Below, piece after piece: positions 41,793 to 49,763 of a stretch of 64,000 bases of DNA. Source of the DNA: Chloroflexota bacterium (GTDB taxonomy: Bacteria; Chloroflexota; Dormibacteria; Aeolococcales; Aeolococcaceae). Below the pieces are notes generated by a model, which was not told the DNA's origin, searched no databases, and saw only the letters and a program-made list of their open reading frames with translations. Both the position numbers and the translations under genes were made by a program. The stretch covers positions 40,534 to 104,533 of the forward strand of contig VBIQ01000014.1 of the NCBI GenBank assembly GCA_005880985.1. The letters are read 5' to 3'. Numbering within the stretch: the first letter of the stretch is position 1; every line of letters begins with the position of its first letter.

Positions 41793-42323
41793 ATGAGCCA
41801 GGCTACCGAGAGCCGCGTGACGCCGGCCGAGGCCGGCATCGGCAACAGAGAGCGGCTGGTGGTCATCGCGATCCTGACCGGCGCCGCGGTGCTGATTGCC
41901 GCGTACTGGGTGATCTGGTTTGCCGTCGATCGGTCGATCCTCGCCAGTGATACCCGCGACGCGTACTACGAGTTCGAGAACGCGTTTCCCCTCGCGGACG
42001 GCTGGCTCGTGCTGTGCCTGGTGGTGGCGATCCTCCAGCTGTCGCGCCGCCGTGCCACCGTGCTGCTCTGGCTCCTCGCCGGCGGTGGTGCCGGCATCTA
42101 CCTGGCCGGCATGGACGTGCTCTACGACATCGAGCACCGGATCTGGTTCCACGGCGGAGGCGGTCGACTGATCGAGCTGGGGATCAACCTCGTCACCTTC
42201 GCGCTCAGCGCCGGCCTGCTGGCCTGGAGCTGGCGCCGCCGCGGGGCACTGCTCGCCGGGGGCCAGCCGCAGGCGCCGCGAACCGCGCGCGGGGTGCCGT
42301 TGGCCAAAGGCCCGAGACAGTAA
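41793..42323 (+). CDS. Four-helix membrane protein, unknown
   Basis: This protein has 176 residues. Four hydrophobic segments are seen (about 24-46, 70-85, 90-108, 128-148). Conserved-looking charged residues lie between helices: RDAYYEFENAFPLADGW and YLAGMDVLYDIEHRIWF. The C-terminal tail is basic and Pro-rich. A long-hairpin terminator-like structure starts 4 bases after the stop. I do not recognise the family; similar small polytopic proteins of unknown function occur in actinobacteria. No operon partner is evident. Confidence 0.6.
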   Translation: MSQATESRVTPAEAGIGNRERLVVIAILTGAAVLIAAYWVIWFAVDRSILASDTRDAYYEFENAFPLADGWLVLCLVVAILQLSRRRATVLLWLLAGGGAGIYLAGMDVLYDIEHRIWFHGGGGRLIELGINLVTFALSAGLLAWSWRRRGALLAGGQPQAPRTARGVPLAKGPRQ

Positions 42324-42326
42324 AAA

Positions 42327-42350
42327 GGGGCCGGCCCGAAGGCCGGCCCC
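42327..42350 (-). terminator. Strong hairpin, T-run on the minus strand
   Basis: GGGGCCGGCC-CGAA-GGCCGGCCCC forms a perfect 10-base-pair stem. On the plus strand it follows an A5 run immediately after the membrane gene; on the minus strand it is followed by TTTTT, the form of an intrinsic terminator for leftward transcription. It may work mainly against antisense readthrough, or stabilise the plus-strand 3' end. Confidence 0.55.
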
Positions 42351-42410
42351 CGAGAGGGGGGGCAATGCCAGGTGGGCCCGCGGCCGCGAACCCTTGCGCG
42401 CGCTCCCTTA

Positions 42411-42424
42411 GTACGCTACCGTAC
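42411..42424. promoter_or_regulatory. Inverted repeat upstream of the Crp-family gene
   Basis: GTACG-CTAC-CGTAC has perfect 5-base arms and lies 62-75 bases before the chosen start of the Crp-like gene. It could be an autoregulatory operator; it does not match the standard Crp box. Confidence 0.3.
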
Positions 42425-42485
42425 CGAGGGGGGGAGGTCAAGCGCGAATCGTGTCCGCCCAGAAGGGCAGGCACCCCATGGGATA

Positions 42486-43202
42486 GTGCAAGCCGACCGC
42501 CCAGACCGCGTCCCCAGGACCGGGAACCACATCCTCGACGCTTTGCCGCGGGCGGACTTCGCGCGCCTTGAGCCGGATCTCGACGAGGTGTCGCTGGCCG
42601 TCCATGACGTGGTCTTCGACGCCCAGGAGACCATCACGGCGGTGCACTTCCCGCTGAGCGGGGTCGTCTCCCTGGTCACGCCCATGGAGGACGGCAGCAT
42701 CGTCGAGGTGACCACCGTGGGCAACGAGGGGATGGTGGGCGTCCCCGTGTTCCTGGGCGCTCGATCGACCACGGTTCGAGCCATCTCGCAGGTTTCCGGT
42801 CGGGCGCTACGCCTGCCCGTCGACGCCTTCCTGAGAGCGGTCGACGATCACAGCCAGCTTCGTGCAGTGGTTCAACGGTACACCCAGGCGCTCTTCACCC
42901 AGATCTCCCAGTCGGCGGGCTGCAACCGGCTGCACTCCAATGAGGAGCGCCTCGCCCGCTGGCTGCTGATGAGCCACGACCGCGTCGGTGCGGACCGCTT
43001 CCCGATCACCCAGGAGTTTCTCTCGCAGATGCTCGGGGTGCGGCGCGCGACGGTCACCGTCTCCGCCGGCATCCTGCAACGGGCCGGCTTCATCTCCTAT
43101 GCGCGCGGCCAGGTCACCATCGTGGATCGCAAGGGGCTGGAGGGGGCCTCCTGCGAGTGCTACCGCATCATGCAGACGGAGTTCGTCCGCCTACTCAGCT
43201 AG
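42486..43202 (+). CDS. Crp/Fnr-family regulator
   Basis: This regulator has 238 residues from a GTG at 42486; the frame stays open upstream, so the start is not certain. A cyclic-nucleotide-binding-like beta roll (about 20-130) includes FPLSGVVSLVTPMEDGSIVEV and TVGNEGMVGVPVFLG. The helix-turn-helix near 175-215 has HSNEERLARWLLMSHDRV, ITQEFLSQMLGVRRATVTVSA. The cAMP-contacting residues of classical Crp are not obvious, so the ligand may differ. This subgroup is common in soil bacteria. It overlaps the small zinc-binding-like gene tail to tail by 8 bases. Confidence 0.85.
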   Translation: MQADRPDRVPRTGNHILDALPRADFARLEPDLDEVSLAVHDVVFDAQETITAVHFPLSGVVSLVTPMEDGSIVEVTTVGNEGMVGVPVFLGARSTTVRAISQVSGRALRLPVDAFLRAVDDHSQLRAVVQRYTQALFTQISQSAGCNRLHSNEERLARWLLMSHDRVGADRFPITQEFLSQMLGVRRATVTVSAGILQRAGFISYARGQVTIVDRKGLEGASCECYRIMQTEFVRLLS

Positions 43203-43440
43203 CGAGCGCCGCCTGCGCGGCTGGTTCACCGCGCCTCTGCACCCACTCGAGGGCGCGCGCGATCTCGGTGACCTCGAGGTAGCAATCGTGATGCCACACG
43301 CTCACACCAGCGGAATCGAGAATAAAAGCGCGGTCGCCGTCCGCCACGGTCAAGCCGCAGCCATGACAGCGTGTCCCCACCAGTGTCGACGAGCCCGCCC
43401 CACCGTTCGGGGCGAACAGATTGAGCTCCGACCTGATCAC
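43195..43440 (-). CDS. Small zinc-ribbon-like protein
   Basis: This protein has 81 residues from a GTG at 43440, preceded by AGAGGG. It contains CHGCG and, 22 residues later, HHDCY, giving two Cys in C-x2-C and a His/Cys pair, a likely single zinc site. The C-terminal half is a helix (LEVTEIARALEWVQRR). I do not recognise a named family. It is convergent with the Crp-like gene. The motif and ribosome site make it a likely real gene; the function is unknown. Confidence 0.6.
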   Translation of the reverse strand: MIRSELNLFAPNGGAGSSTLVGTRCHGCGLTVADGDRAFILDSAGVSVWHHDCYLEVTEIARALEWVQRRGEPAAQAALAS

Positions 43441-43696
43441 GCCCTCTGTCCCTCTCTGGAGCGCCCGTCACCTGGGCCGTCCACAGTGTGGGCAGCAGCG
43501 ACTCGGGCGGGATATAGGACGAGCCGCAGCCGTGAGACGAGGCCGCGCTCGCGGGGCGCGACCCCGCCCCTTCCCCCTCTCTCGGGGTCAGTCGGCCGGC
43601 TGATCAGGCAGCCTGCGCTCCGGGGGTACCCGGGGTCGGTACGCAAGCGCGCATTGCCGCCAACTCAATCCTCGCAATTGATGCAAAGCCAACTCT

Positions 43697-43712
43697 GGGG
43701 GCGACGGGCCCC
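43697..43712 (-). terminator. GC-rich hairpin after the amine oxidase gene
   Basis: Arms GGGGGC and GCCCCC with a short loop lie immediately downstream of the stop at 43714 on the minus strand. No T-run follows, so termination would be weak or Rho-assisted. It marks the likely end of the KstR-type operon. Confidence 0.35.
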
Positions 43713-43713
43713 C

Positions 43714-44855
43714 TCAGCGGAGTGGGCTGAGCAGCGCGGCTCTGTCCAGCGCGAGGGCGCTGATGTCGCGCTCGGTGCCGCCGGTGAGGGCTACCTCGGC
43801 GGCGACGTCGCCCATCACCGAGGCGAACTTGAAGCTGTGGCCGCTGCAGCCGCCCAGGATGGTCAGCCGCGGCCGGCCGGGCGGCGAGCCGATCAGCAGG
43901 TGCTCATCGGGAGTGTTGGTGTACATGCAGACAGCGGTGCGCACGGTCCGGTGGAGACTCCGCGCAGCCTGGTGGTGACGAATTCCTCGAGCGGGGCGAG
44001 GTCGCCGGCTGAGACCTCGCGGTCGATCGCGTCGGGGTCGGCGGTGGCGCCCTCGTGGTGGACGGCGAGCTTGATACTCCTGCCGTCGAGGGTGGGCACC
44101 CCGTAGCGGAGCAGGCCGTCGGAGAGCTCGCGCACGAAGACGGGGAAGCGGTCGGGCAGGAAGAGCACCGCCGCGTCGAGCGCGAACCAGGCGAGGACCT
44201 GGCGCTCGACCTGCAGGTACGCGTTCAGCTCCGGGACGAGCCGGCCGGTCCACGATCCGGTGGCGACCACGCAGCGTCGTGCCTCCACCGCCCCTCCGCC
44301 TGCGAGACGGATGACGACCCTGGCCGCGTCCTCCTCGATGGCGACGACCGGCGCTGCGCGGTTCACTCCCGCGCCGAGCATCTCGGCGCGGGTGAGGGCG
44401 GCGGCGATGCATGCCTCGGGTCGCAACACCCCCGCCTGCGGCTCCCAGAGCGCCACATCCTCCGCGTCGAGGAGGTGCTGAGGGAAACGCTCTGCCGCCT
44501 CGTCGCCGTCGAGAACCCGGTGCTCGAGCCCATGTGCCGCGCAGCTGGCGAGGGCACCGCCGACCAGCCCGCCATCGCGCCGGCCGATCATCAGCGCGCC
44601 GGTCATGGTCACCAGCCCGGTGCCGGAGTCGGCCTCGAGCTCGCGCCAGAGCGCGAACGCCTCGCGGATCAGCGGGACGTAGAAGGCGCCCTCGGCACAG
44701 GCGGTGCGGATGATGCGGGACTCGCCGTGCGACGAGCCGCGGTCGTGGGGTGGTGAGAACCGATCGAAGCCGGCGGCGGCGACGCCCCGGGCCGCGAGCC
44801 GCCAGAGGGCCATCGACCCCATCGCCCCGAGGCCGACGACGGCGACGTCGATCAC
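43714..44855 (-). pseudogene. Frameshifted N-methyl-amino-acid/sarcosine oxidase-like flavoprotein
   Basis: The N-terminal frame (44855 to about 43955) has the FAD-binding start VAVVGLGAMGSMALWRLA, then SSHGESRIIRTACAEGAFYV and a body like SolA or monomeric sarcosine oxidase. The C-terminal end continues in another frame: VRTAVCMYTNTPDEHLLIG and LTILGGCSGHSFKFASVMG, the conserved substrate-end motif of the family. The frames join near 43940-43955, where one base is missing or two gained. Restored length would be about 380 residues, the family norm. It overlaps the small membrane gene by 4 bases at the end of the KstR-type operon. A decayed gene or a sequencing error. Confidence 0.8.
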
Positions 44856-45208
44856 CTCTCGGCGACCAGCCGGAGGATCACCGCCGCACCGACGAAGACC
44901 GCCAGCGGCGCGAACATCAGGGCCATGCGTCGCTCACCCCTGGCAGCGTAAAGCCCGGGCGAGGCGATCACCGCGTAGAGCAGCAGGCCCAATCCCAGCG
45001 ACGACAGGGCCACCGACCACCGGGCCCGGTGATCGACGACCATCCCGATCCCGGCGGCAAGCAGCACCAGTCCGGTGACCACCTCGGCGGCGACGTGGAA
45101 GCGCATCTCGGCGTCGTCAACGGTGCCGGCGGCGGCCAGCCAGTACGCGGGGATCCCGACGCCGCCGCCGAGGCAGACGACCGCGACATACCAGAGCCCT
45201 GCCGACAT
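44852..45208 (-). CDS. Four-helix membrane protein in the KstR-type operon
   Basis: This protein has 118 residues with four helices (about 5-25, 36-56, 65-85, 95-113). It begins MSAGLWYVAVVCLGGGVGIP. Charged residues are few: one Asp-Asp-Ala-Glu-Met-Arg-Phe-His stretch after helix 1 and ARGERR before helix 4. I do not recognise the family. It starts 12 bases after the repressor gene and overlaps the oxidase gene, so it belongs to the operon; a role in uptake or a membrane enzyme complex is speculation. Confidence 0.65.
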   Translation of the reverse strand: MSAGLWYVAVVCLGGGVGIPAYWLAAAGTVDDAEMRFHVAAEVVTGLVLLAAGIGMVVDHRARWSVALSSLGLGLLLYAVIASPGLYAARGERRMALMFAPLAVFVGAAVILRLVAER

Positions 45209-45220
45209 TGCCCGCCTCGC

Positions 45221-45856
45221 TCAGCGCTCCGCCGGAGTCGCGTCCTCCTCGCCGTTGCCGAGCAGCAGGTGGACCGCCGCGTTGACCCGGTCCTCGACCT
45301 GCCTCGCCGGCCCCAGCCCGGCGACCCACCAGAGCAGGCTCGCCATCCAGACGTGCTGGATGACCATGGCGACGCTGCGGTCGTGCTCGTCGGGCGCGGC
45401 GTGATGGATGGCGGTGACCACGATGTCGGTCATCATCTCGCCCACCGGCTGCATGGTCTCGGCGACATCGGCGTTGGGGGAGATCAGCGACTTGAGCATC
45501 GCCGAGGTCACCTGCGGTTCGCGCTGCAGCGCGCGGGTGGCGCGGCGGAGCACGTCGATGACCCGCTCCGCGGAGGTCTCGCCGCGCGCGGGCCGTTCCG
45601 CCATCCGCTGCCGCAGCGTCGCCACCTGCTCCGCCATCGCCGCCACCAGCAGATGCTCCTTGGAGGAGAAGTAACGGTAGAGCGTGCCGAGGGCGACGCC
45701 GGCCATGGCCGCGACCTCGCGCATCTGCACCGCCTCGTAGCCGCCCTGGGCCGCCAGGTTGAGCGCCGCGTTGACGATCCGCTGACGGCGCTCGCGCTGA
45801 ACCCGGGTCAGCCGCGGCCCGTCCTCAGATTGCTGGACGACCCGCAGCGCATTCAC
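45221..45856 (-). CDS. kstR: KstR-like TetR-family repressor
   Basis: This regulator has 211 residues. It follows mycobacterial KstR closely from memory: QRERRQRIVNAALNLAAQGGYEAVQMREVAAMAGVALGTLYRYFSSKEHLLVAA, broken here in two parts by family-specific changes, and a C-terminal ligand domain with HVWMASLLWWVAG and VHLLLG. KstR represses cholesterol-degradation genes and is released by steroid-CoA intermediates. Two perfect TnnAACnnGTTnnA sites (53406, 54910) stand before the operon that contains this gene and before the transporter, which supports the call and autoregulation. The start overlaps the alcohol dehydrogenase gene by 4 bases. Symbol given by similarity; the true inducer may be another CoA thioester. 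Confidence 0.8.
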   Translation of the reverse strand: MNALRVVQQSEDGPRLTRVQRERRQRIVNAALNLAAQGGYEAVQMREVAAMAGVALGTLYRYFSSKEHLLVAAMAEQVATLRQRMAERPARGETSAERVIDVLRRATRALQREPQVTSAMLKSLISPNADVAETMQPVGEMMTDIVVTAIHHAAPDEHDRSVAMVIQHVWMASLLWWVAGLGPARQVEDRVNAAVHLLLGNGEEDATPAER

Positions 45857-46944
45857 GACACGGACACGACGGTGCGCAACTGCTCACCCTTGCGCATCGC
45901 ATCGAAGGCCTCGTTGATGCGCTCCAGGGGCAGCGTCTGGGTCACCATCGAATCGAGGTCGAGGCGGCCGGCACGGTACAGCTCGAGGATCCAGGGGAAA
46001 TCACGGTCGGGCCGCGCCGAGCCATAGAAGCATCCCCGCACCGTCTTCTCGCCGATGGTCATGAAGAAGCTGTTGACGCACAGCTCGGCATCCATCCCGG
46101 GAACTCCCACCAGGATGGTGCGACCGCCGGCGCGGGTCATCTCGTAGGCCTGGCGCTGCAGCGCGGGATGACCAACCACCTCGAAGACGGCATCCGCTCC
46201 CAGGCCATCGGTGAGCGCCTGCACCTCCGCAATGGCGCCGTCGCCGGCCTCCAACGCGTTGGTGGCCCCGAAGCGCTGCGCCGCCTGGCGCCGCCCCGCC
46301 ACCGGATCGACGGCGATGATGGTCGCCGCCCCGGCCAGGCGGCAGCCCTGGATGACGCTGATGCCGACGCCACCGCAGCCGATCACCGCCACCCGCTCGC
46401 CCGGCTGAACCTGGGCGGTATGAATGGCCGCTCCCACTCCGGTGGTCACGCCGCAGCCCACCAGCGCGGCGACGTTGAACGGGATGTCCTTGGGAATGGG
46501 AACCACCGCGGTATCGCGCAGGATGGTGGTCTCGGCGAAGGTGGCGGCGTTGAGACCGTGATAGAGCACGTCCCCGTTGAGACGCAGCCGGGTTGTGCCG
46601 TCGTCCATGCTGCCGAATGCCGCCATCCCGCTCTGGCAGAGCTGGGGTTGCCCGTGAAGGCAGAAGAAGCAGCGGTTGCAGGTCGCCACCCAGGAGACGA
46701 TGACGTGGTCGCCCACCACCACGCGGCGGACGTGGGGGCCGACCTCCTCGACCACCCCGGCGCCCTCGTGACCGAGCACCATCGGGGTGATGAAGGGGAT
46801 CTTGCCTTCGATCGCCGAGAGGTCCGAGTGGCAGACCCCGGTCGCCCGGATGCTCACGCGTACCTCGCCGGCACGCGGTCCCTCGACCTCGACGTCGGTG
46901 ACGTCGAGTGGCTCGTTCAGTGCATGCAGGACCGCCGCCTTCAT
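45853..46944 (-). CDS. Zinc-dependent alcohol dehydrogenase (MDR family)
   Basis: This protein has 363 residues from the ATG at 46944 (AAGGAG 6 bases upstream). The catalytic zinc Cys is in GVCHSDLSAIEG, followed by GHEGAGVVEEVG. Structural zinc ligands are in CNRCFFCLHGQPQLC, four Cys as in class III enzymes. The nucleotide fold starts GERVAVIGCGGVGISVIQG with a downstream Asp (VDP), favouring NAD. Class III features suggest formaldehyde/S-hydroxymethyl-thiol or long-chain alcohol use. In this operon it could oxidise the alcohol produced by the P450, which is inference. It follows FadD by 14 bases. Confidence 0.88.
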   Translation of the reverse strand: MKAAVLHALNEPLDVTDVEVEGPRAGEVRVSIRATGVCHSDLSAIEGKIPFITPMVLGHEGAGVVEEVGPHVRRVVVGDHVIVSWVATCNRCFFCLHGQPQLCQSGMAAFGSMDDGTTRLRLNGDVLYHGLNAATFAETTILRDTAVVPIPKDIPFNVAALVGCGVTTGVGAAIHTAQVQPGERVAVIGCGGVGISVIQGCRLAGAATIIAVDPVAGRRQAAQRFGATNALEAGDGAIAEVQALTDGLGADAVFEVVGHPALQRQAYEMTRAGGRTILVGVPGMDAELCVNSFFMTIGEKTVRGCFYGSARPDRDFPWILELYRAGRLDLDSMVTQTLPLERINEAFDAMRKGEQLRTVVSVS

Positions 46945-46958
46945 GATGTCTCCTTCTT

Positions 46959-48572
46959 CTATCCCGTCATCGCCAGCGTGGCCCGTTCGCGTGCCACCGT
47001 CTGAGCCCACCCGTAGTCAGGCTTGCCGCTCGGGGAGCGGACCACCTCGGGAACGATCACCATGTCGCGCGGCAGCTTGTAGCCGGCCAGCCGGTCGCGG
47101 CAATGCTCGACCAGCTCGTCGAGCCGCGGCGCCTCTCCCGGTCGCGCCGCCACCACCGCGGTCACCCGCTCACCCCAACGCTCGTCGGCGACCCCGACCA
47201 CCACCGCGTCGAACACCGTGGGATGCGACTTGAGCGCCGCCTCGACCTCCTCGGGGAAGATCTTCTCCCCGCCGGAGTTGATGCAGACCGAGCCGCGACC
47301 GAGCACGGTGATGCTCCCATCGGCGTTGACCGTGGCCAGGTCGCCGGGGATCACCCACCGGGTGCCGTCGGCAGCGGTGACGAAGACCTGAGCGGTCTTC
47401 TCCGGGTCCTTGTAGTAGCCGAGCGGGATGTGGCCGGAGAGCGCGACCCTGCCGACGACGCCGGATCCCGGGGCCACGACACGCAGCTCCCCGTCGAGGA
47501 CGGCGGTCTGCGCGTTCATGGTGAACTTCAAACCGCGGTCGGGGCTGGCGTCGGGGGTGCCGGTTCCCTGGAAGCCGGTCTCCGAGGCGCCGAAGTTGTC
47601 GAGCAGCATCACCGCCGGCAACATCCGCCTCAGCTGCTGTTTGACGGTCTCAGAGAAGATCGCGCCGGCCGAGCTGATGGCGAGCAGCGATGATGCGTCT
47701 ACTCCGGGGTTGGCTTCGAGATGCTCGGCCAGCGGCCTGGCCATGGCGTCGCCGACGATGCTCATCGCGTTGACGCGCTCCTCGGTGACCAGGCGCCACA
47801 CCTCGGCGGGATCGAAGTGAGGGACGAGCACCACCTTGCCGCCGGCGAGCAGGCCGATGAAGGTGCCCAGCTGGGCGGCACCATGCATCAACGGCGGCAC
47901 CGGGAACATCGTTGGCGGGTCCTTGCCGCGAGCCAGCTCGACCAGCTCCTCGGGACGCTGCACCGGCTCGCCGGTCGGATTGCCTCCGCCCATGCCGGCG
48001 AAGAAAAGGTCCTCCTGTCGCCAGACCACGCCACGGGGGATGCCGGTGGTACCGCCGGTGTAGATGATGTAGTGGTCGTCCGGCGAACGCCGCTGCTGGG
48101 AGTCGCGACCTGCGCTGACCGCTGCCTGCGCCGCGTCGTAGGCGTGCGCGCCGGGCGGCGGGGTAGCACCGCTGCTGTCGTCGACGGTGATCAGATGTCG
48201 CAGCCGCGACAGTGCCGGCAGCAGCGGTGTGATCTGCGGGCTGAAGGCGCGCTGGTGCACCAGCGCGACCAGGTCGGCGTCGTCGAAGAGAAAGCGCAGC
48301 TCCTCGGCCACGTAGCGGTAGTTGACGTTGATCGGTACCGCGCCGATCTTGAAGGCGGCGAGCATGCATTCGACGAACTCGGTGCCGTTGTGGAGGTGGA
48401 CGCCGATGTGGTCGCCGCCGGCCAGGCCCAGAGAGAGGAAATGGTTGGCGAGCCGGTCGGCGCGCTCGTCGAGCTCGGCGTAGCTGAGGCGGCGGCCGGC
48501 GCACACCAGCGCGGTGCGCTCGGGGAACGCGCCGGCCACGCGCTCGAACATGTCGGCGAGGTTGAAGCGCAT
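46959..48572 (-). CDS. Acyl-CoA synthetase, FadD19-like
   Basis: This AMP-forming ligase has 537 residues. The P-loop is YIIYTGGTTGIPRGV, then FGASETGF, GDLATVNADGSI and the C-terminal lysine-bearing SPSGKPDYGWA. It agrees in many places with M. tuberculosis FadD19 as I recall it (NVNYRYVAEELRFLFDDADLVALVH; ALDYSL-like spacing; GRGSVCINSGGEKIFPEEVE), an enzyme that activates C26 steroid side chains. With CYP, FadE28/29-like and KstR-like neighbours, a steroid or isoprenoid-acid ligase is the best guess; a long-chain fatty acid remains possible. Confidence 0.85.
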   Translation of the reverse strand: MRFNLADMFERVAGAFPERTALVCAGRRLSYAELDERADRLANHFLSLGLAGGDHIGVHLHNGTEFVECMLAAFKIGAVPINVNYRYVAEELRFLFDDADLVALVHQRAFSPQITPLLPALSRLRHLITVDDSSGATPPPGAHAYDAAQAAVSAGRDSQQRRSPDDHYIIYTGGTTGIPRGVVWRQEDLFFAGMGGGNPTGEPVQRPEELVELARGKDPPTMFPVPPLMHGAAQLGTFIGLLAGGKVVLVPHFDPAEVWRLVTEERVNAMSIVGDAMARPLAEHLEANPGVDASSLLAISSAGAIFSETVKQQLRRMLPAVMLLDNFGASETGFQGTGTPDASPDRGLKFTMNAQTAVLDGELRVVAPGSGVVGRVALSGHIPLGYYKDPEKTAQVFVTAADGTRWVIPGDLATVNADGSITVLGRGSVCINSGGEKIFPEEVEAALKSHPTVFDAVVVGVADERWGERVTAVVAARPGEAPRLDELVEHCRDRLAGYKLPRDMVIVPEVVRSPSGKPDYGWAQTVARERATLAMTG

Positions 48573-48577
48573 CGCCG

Positions 48578-49744
48578 TTAGCGGGCGACGCCGGCCGGCG
48601 GTTGCGAGACCGCCTCGGTCCCGGCCGCCTCATCCGCGAGCAGCGCGCCGAGGCGCTTGAGCTGCGCGGTGCCGGCGCCGAGGTTGAGCTCGATCTGCTT
48701 GGCCCACAGGAAGTAGCGATGCAGCGGATAGGTGAGGTCGACGCCGACCCCGCCGTGCAGGTGCTGGGCGGCGTGCACCACCCGCTGGGCGCCTTCCGAG
48801 GCCCAGAACTTGGCGACCGCGATCTCCCGGTTCGCGGGCAGCCCCTGGGCGAGCAGCCACACCGCCTCCAGGGTGGTGAGGCGGATGCCCTCGGTGTCGA
48901 TGTAAGCGTCGGCGGCACGCTGCGCCACCGCCTGGAAGGCGGCGAGTGGCCGGTCGAACTGCTCGCGGGTCGAGGTGTACTGCGCGGTCATCCGCAGCGC
49001 CTCTTCGGTGACCCCGACCTGCATGCTGCACAGCGCGACGGTGGCGCGGTCGACGATCCAATCCAGGAGGTCGCGCCCGGTCCCCGTGGAGCCGAGCACG
49101 TCGTCGTCGGAGACGGTGACCCCCTCGAGCGACATGCGGTACTGCGTCTCGCGGTTAGTCGTCTCCATGCGCTCGAGGGTCACCCTCGGCTGGTGTGGGT
49201 CGACCAGCAGCAGGACGATCTCGTCGCCGCCGGTGCGCGCCGGCACGATGACGGTGCGCGCGCCCGCTGCCGCCGGGACGCAGATCTTCACCCCGTCGAT
49301 GCGCCAGCCGGCGCTGTCGCGGGAGGCGCGCGTCACCGGTGCGAGCGGATCGGGGTTGCGGGGCTCGATCAGCGCGGCCGAGAGGAAGTGCTCGCCGGCC
49401 GCGGCACCCGGCAGCAAGCGCGATCGCTGGGGCTCGGTTCCGAACTCGGCGATCGGCACGGCGCCCAGAGCGAGGGTCGCGAAGACCGGAACCGGCGCCA
49501 CCGTGCGTCCCACCTGTTCGAGGAGGATGCAGAGCTCGACCAGCCCCATGCCGCTGCCGCCGTGTGCCTCGGGAACGCAGACACCGAGCAGACCGGTGCG
49601 CGCGAGTTCCGCCCACAGCCGCCGATCGATCCGCTCCGGGTCAGCCTCGACCTCCACCAGCCGTTGTGTGCTGCCGTGGTCGGAGAGCACCCGTCGGGCG
49701 AGGTCGCGCAGCGAGCTCTGGTCGGCGCTGTAGGCGAAGTCCAC
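48578..49744 (-). CDS. Acyl-CoA dehydrogenase, FadE28-like subunit
   Basis: This protein has 388 residues from a GTG at 49744 with GGAAGGG upstream. It has the acyl-CoA dehydrogenase fold: an N-terminal helical half, a beta domain (FLSAALIEPRNPDP) and the C-terminal half with YTSTREQFDRPLAAFQAVAQ and HLHGGVGVDLTYPLHRYF. The catalytic Glu position is not clearly filled, as in the non-catalytic partner of the ChsE1-E2 type heterodimers encoded by fadE28-fadE29. It is adjacent to and coupled with the FadE29-like gene (19-base gap), which supports an alpha2-beta2 enzyme. The exact pairing is inference from family and order. Confidence 0.82.
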   Translation of the reverse strand: MDFAYSADQSSLRDLARRVLSDHGSTQRLVEVEADPERIDRRLWAELARTGLLGVCVPEAHGGSGMGLVELCILLEQVGRTVAPVPVFATLALGAVPIAEFGTEPQRSRLLPGAAAGEHFLSAALIEPRNPDPLAPVTRASRDSAGWRIDGVKICVPAAAGARTVIVPARTGGDEIVLLLVDPHQPRVTLERMETTNRETQYRMSLEGVTVSDDDVLGSTGTGRDLLDWIVDRATVALCSMQVGVTEEALRMTAQYTSTREQFDRPLAAFQAVAQRAADAYIDTEGIRLTTLEAVWLLAQGLPANREIAVAKFWASEGAQRVVHAAQHLHGGVGVDLTYPLHRYFLWAKQIELNLGAGTAQLKRLGALLADEAAGTEAVSQPPAGVAR

Positions 49745-49763
49745 GATGACCCTTCCCTTCCCG

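Noticed and set aside
42305..42360. Standard plus-strand intrinsic terminator
   Set aside because: The stem is excellent but has no T-run on the plus strand; the T-run is on the minus strand, so it was annotated in that orientation.
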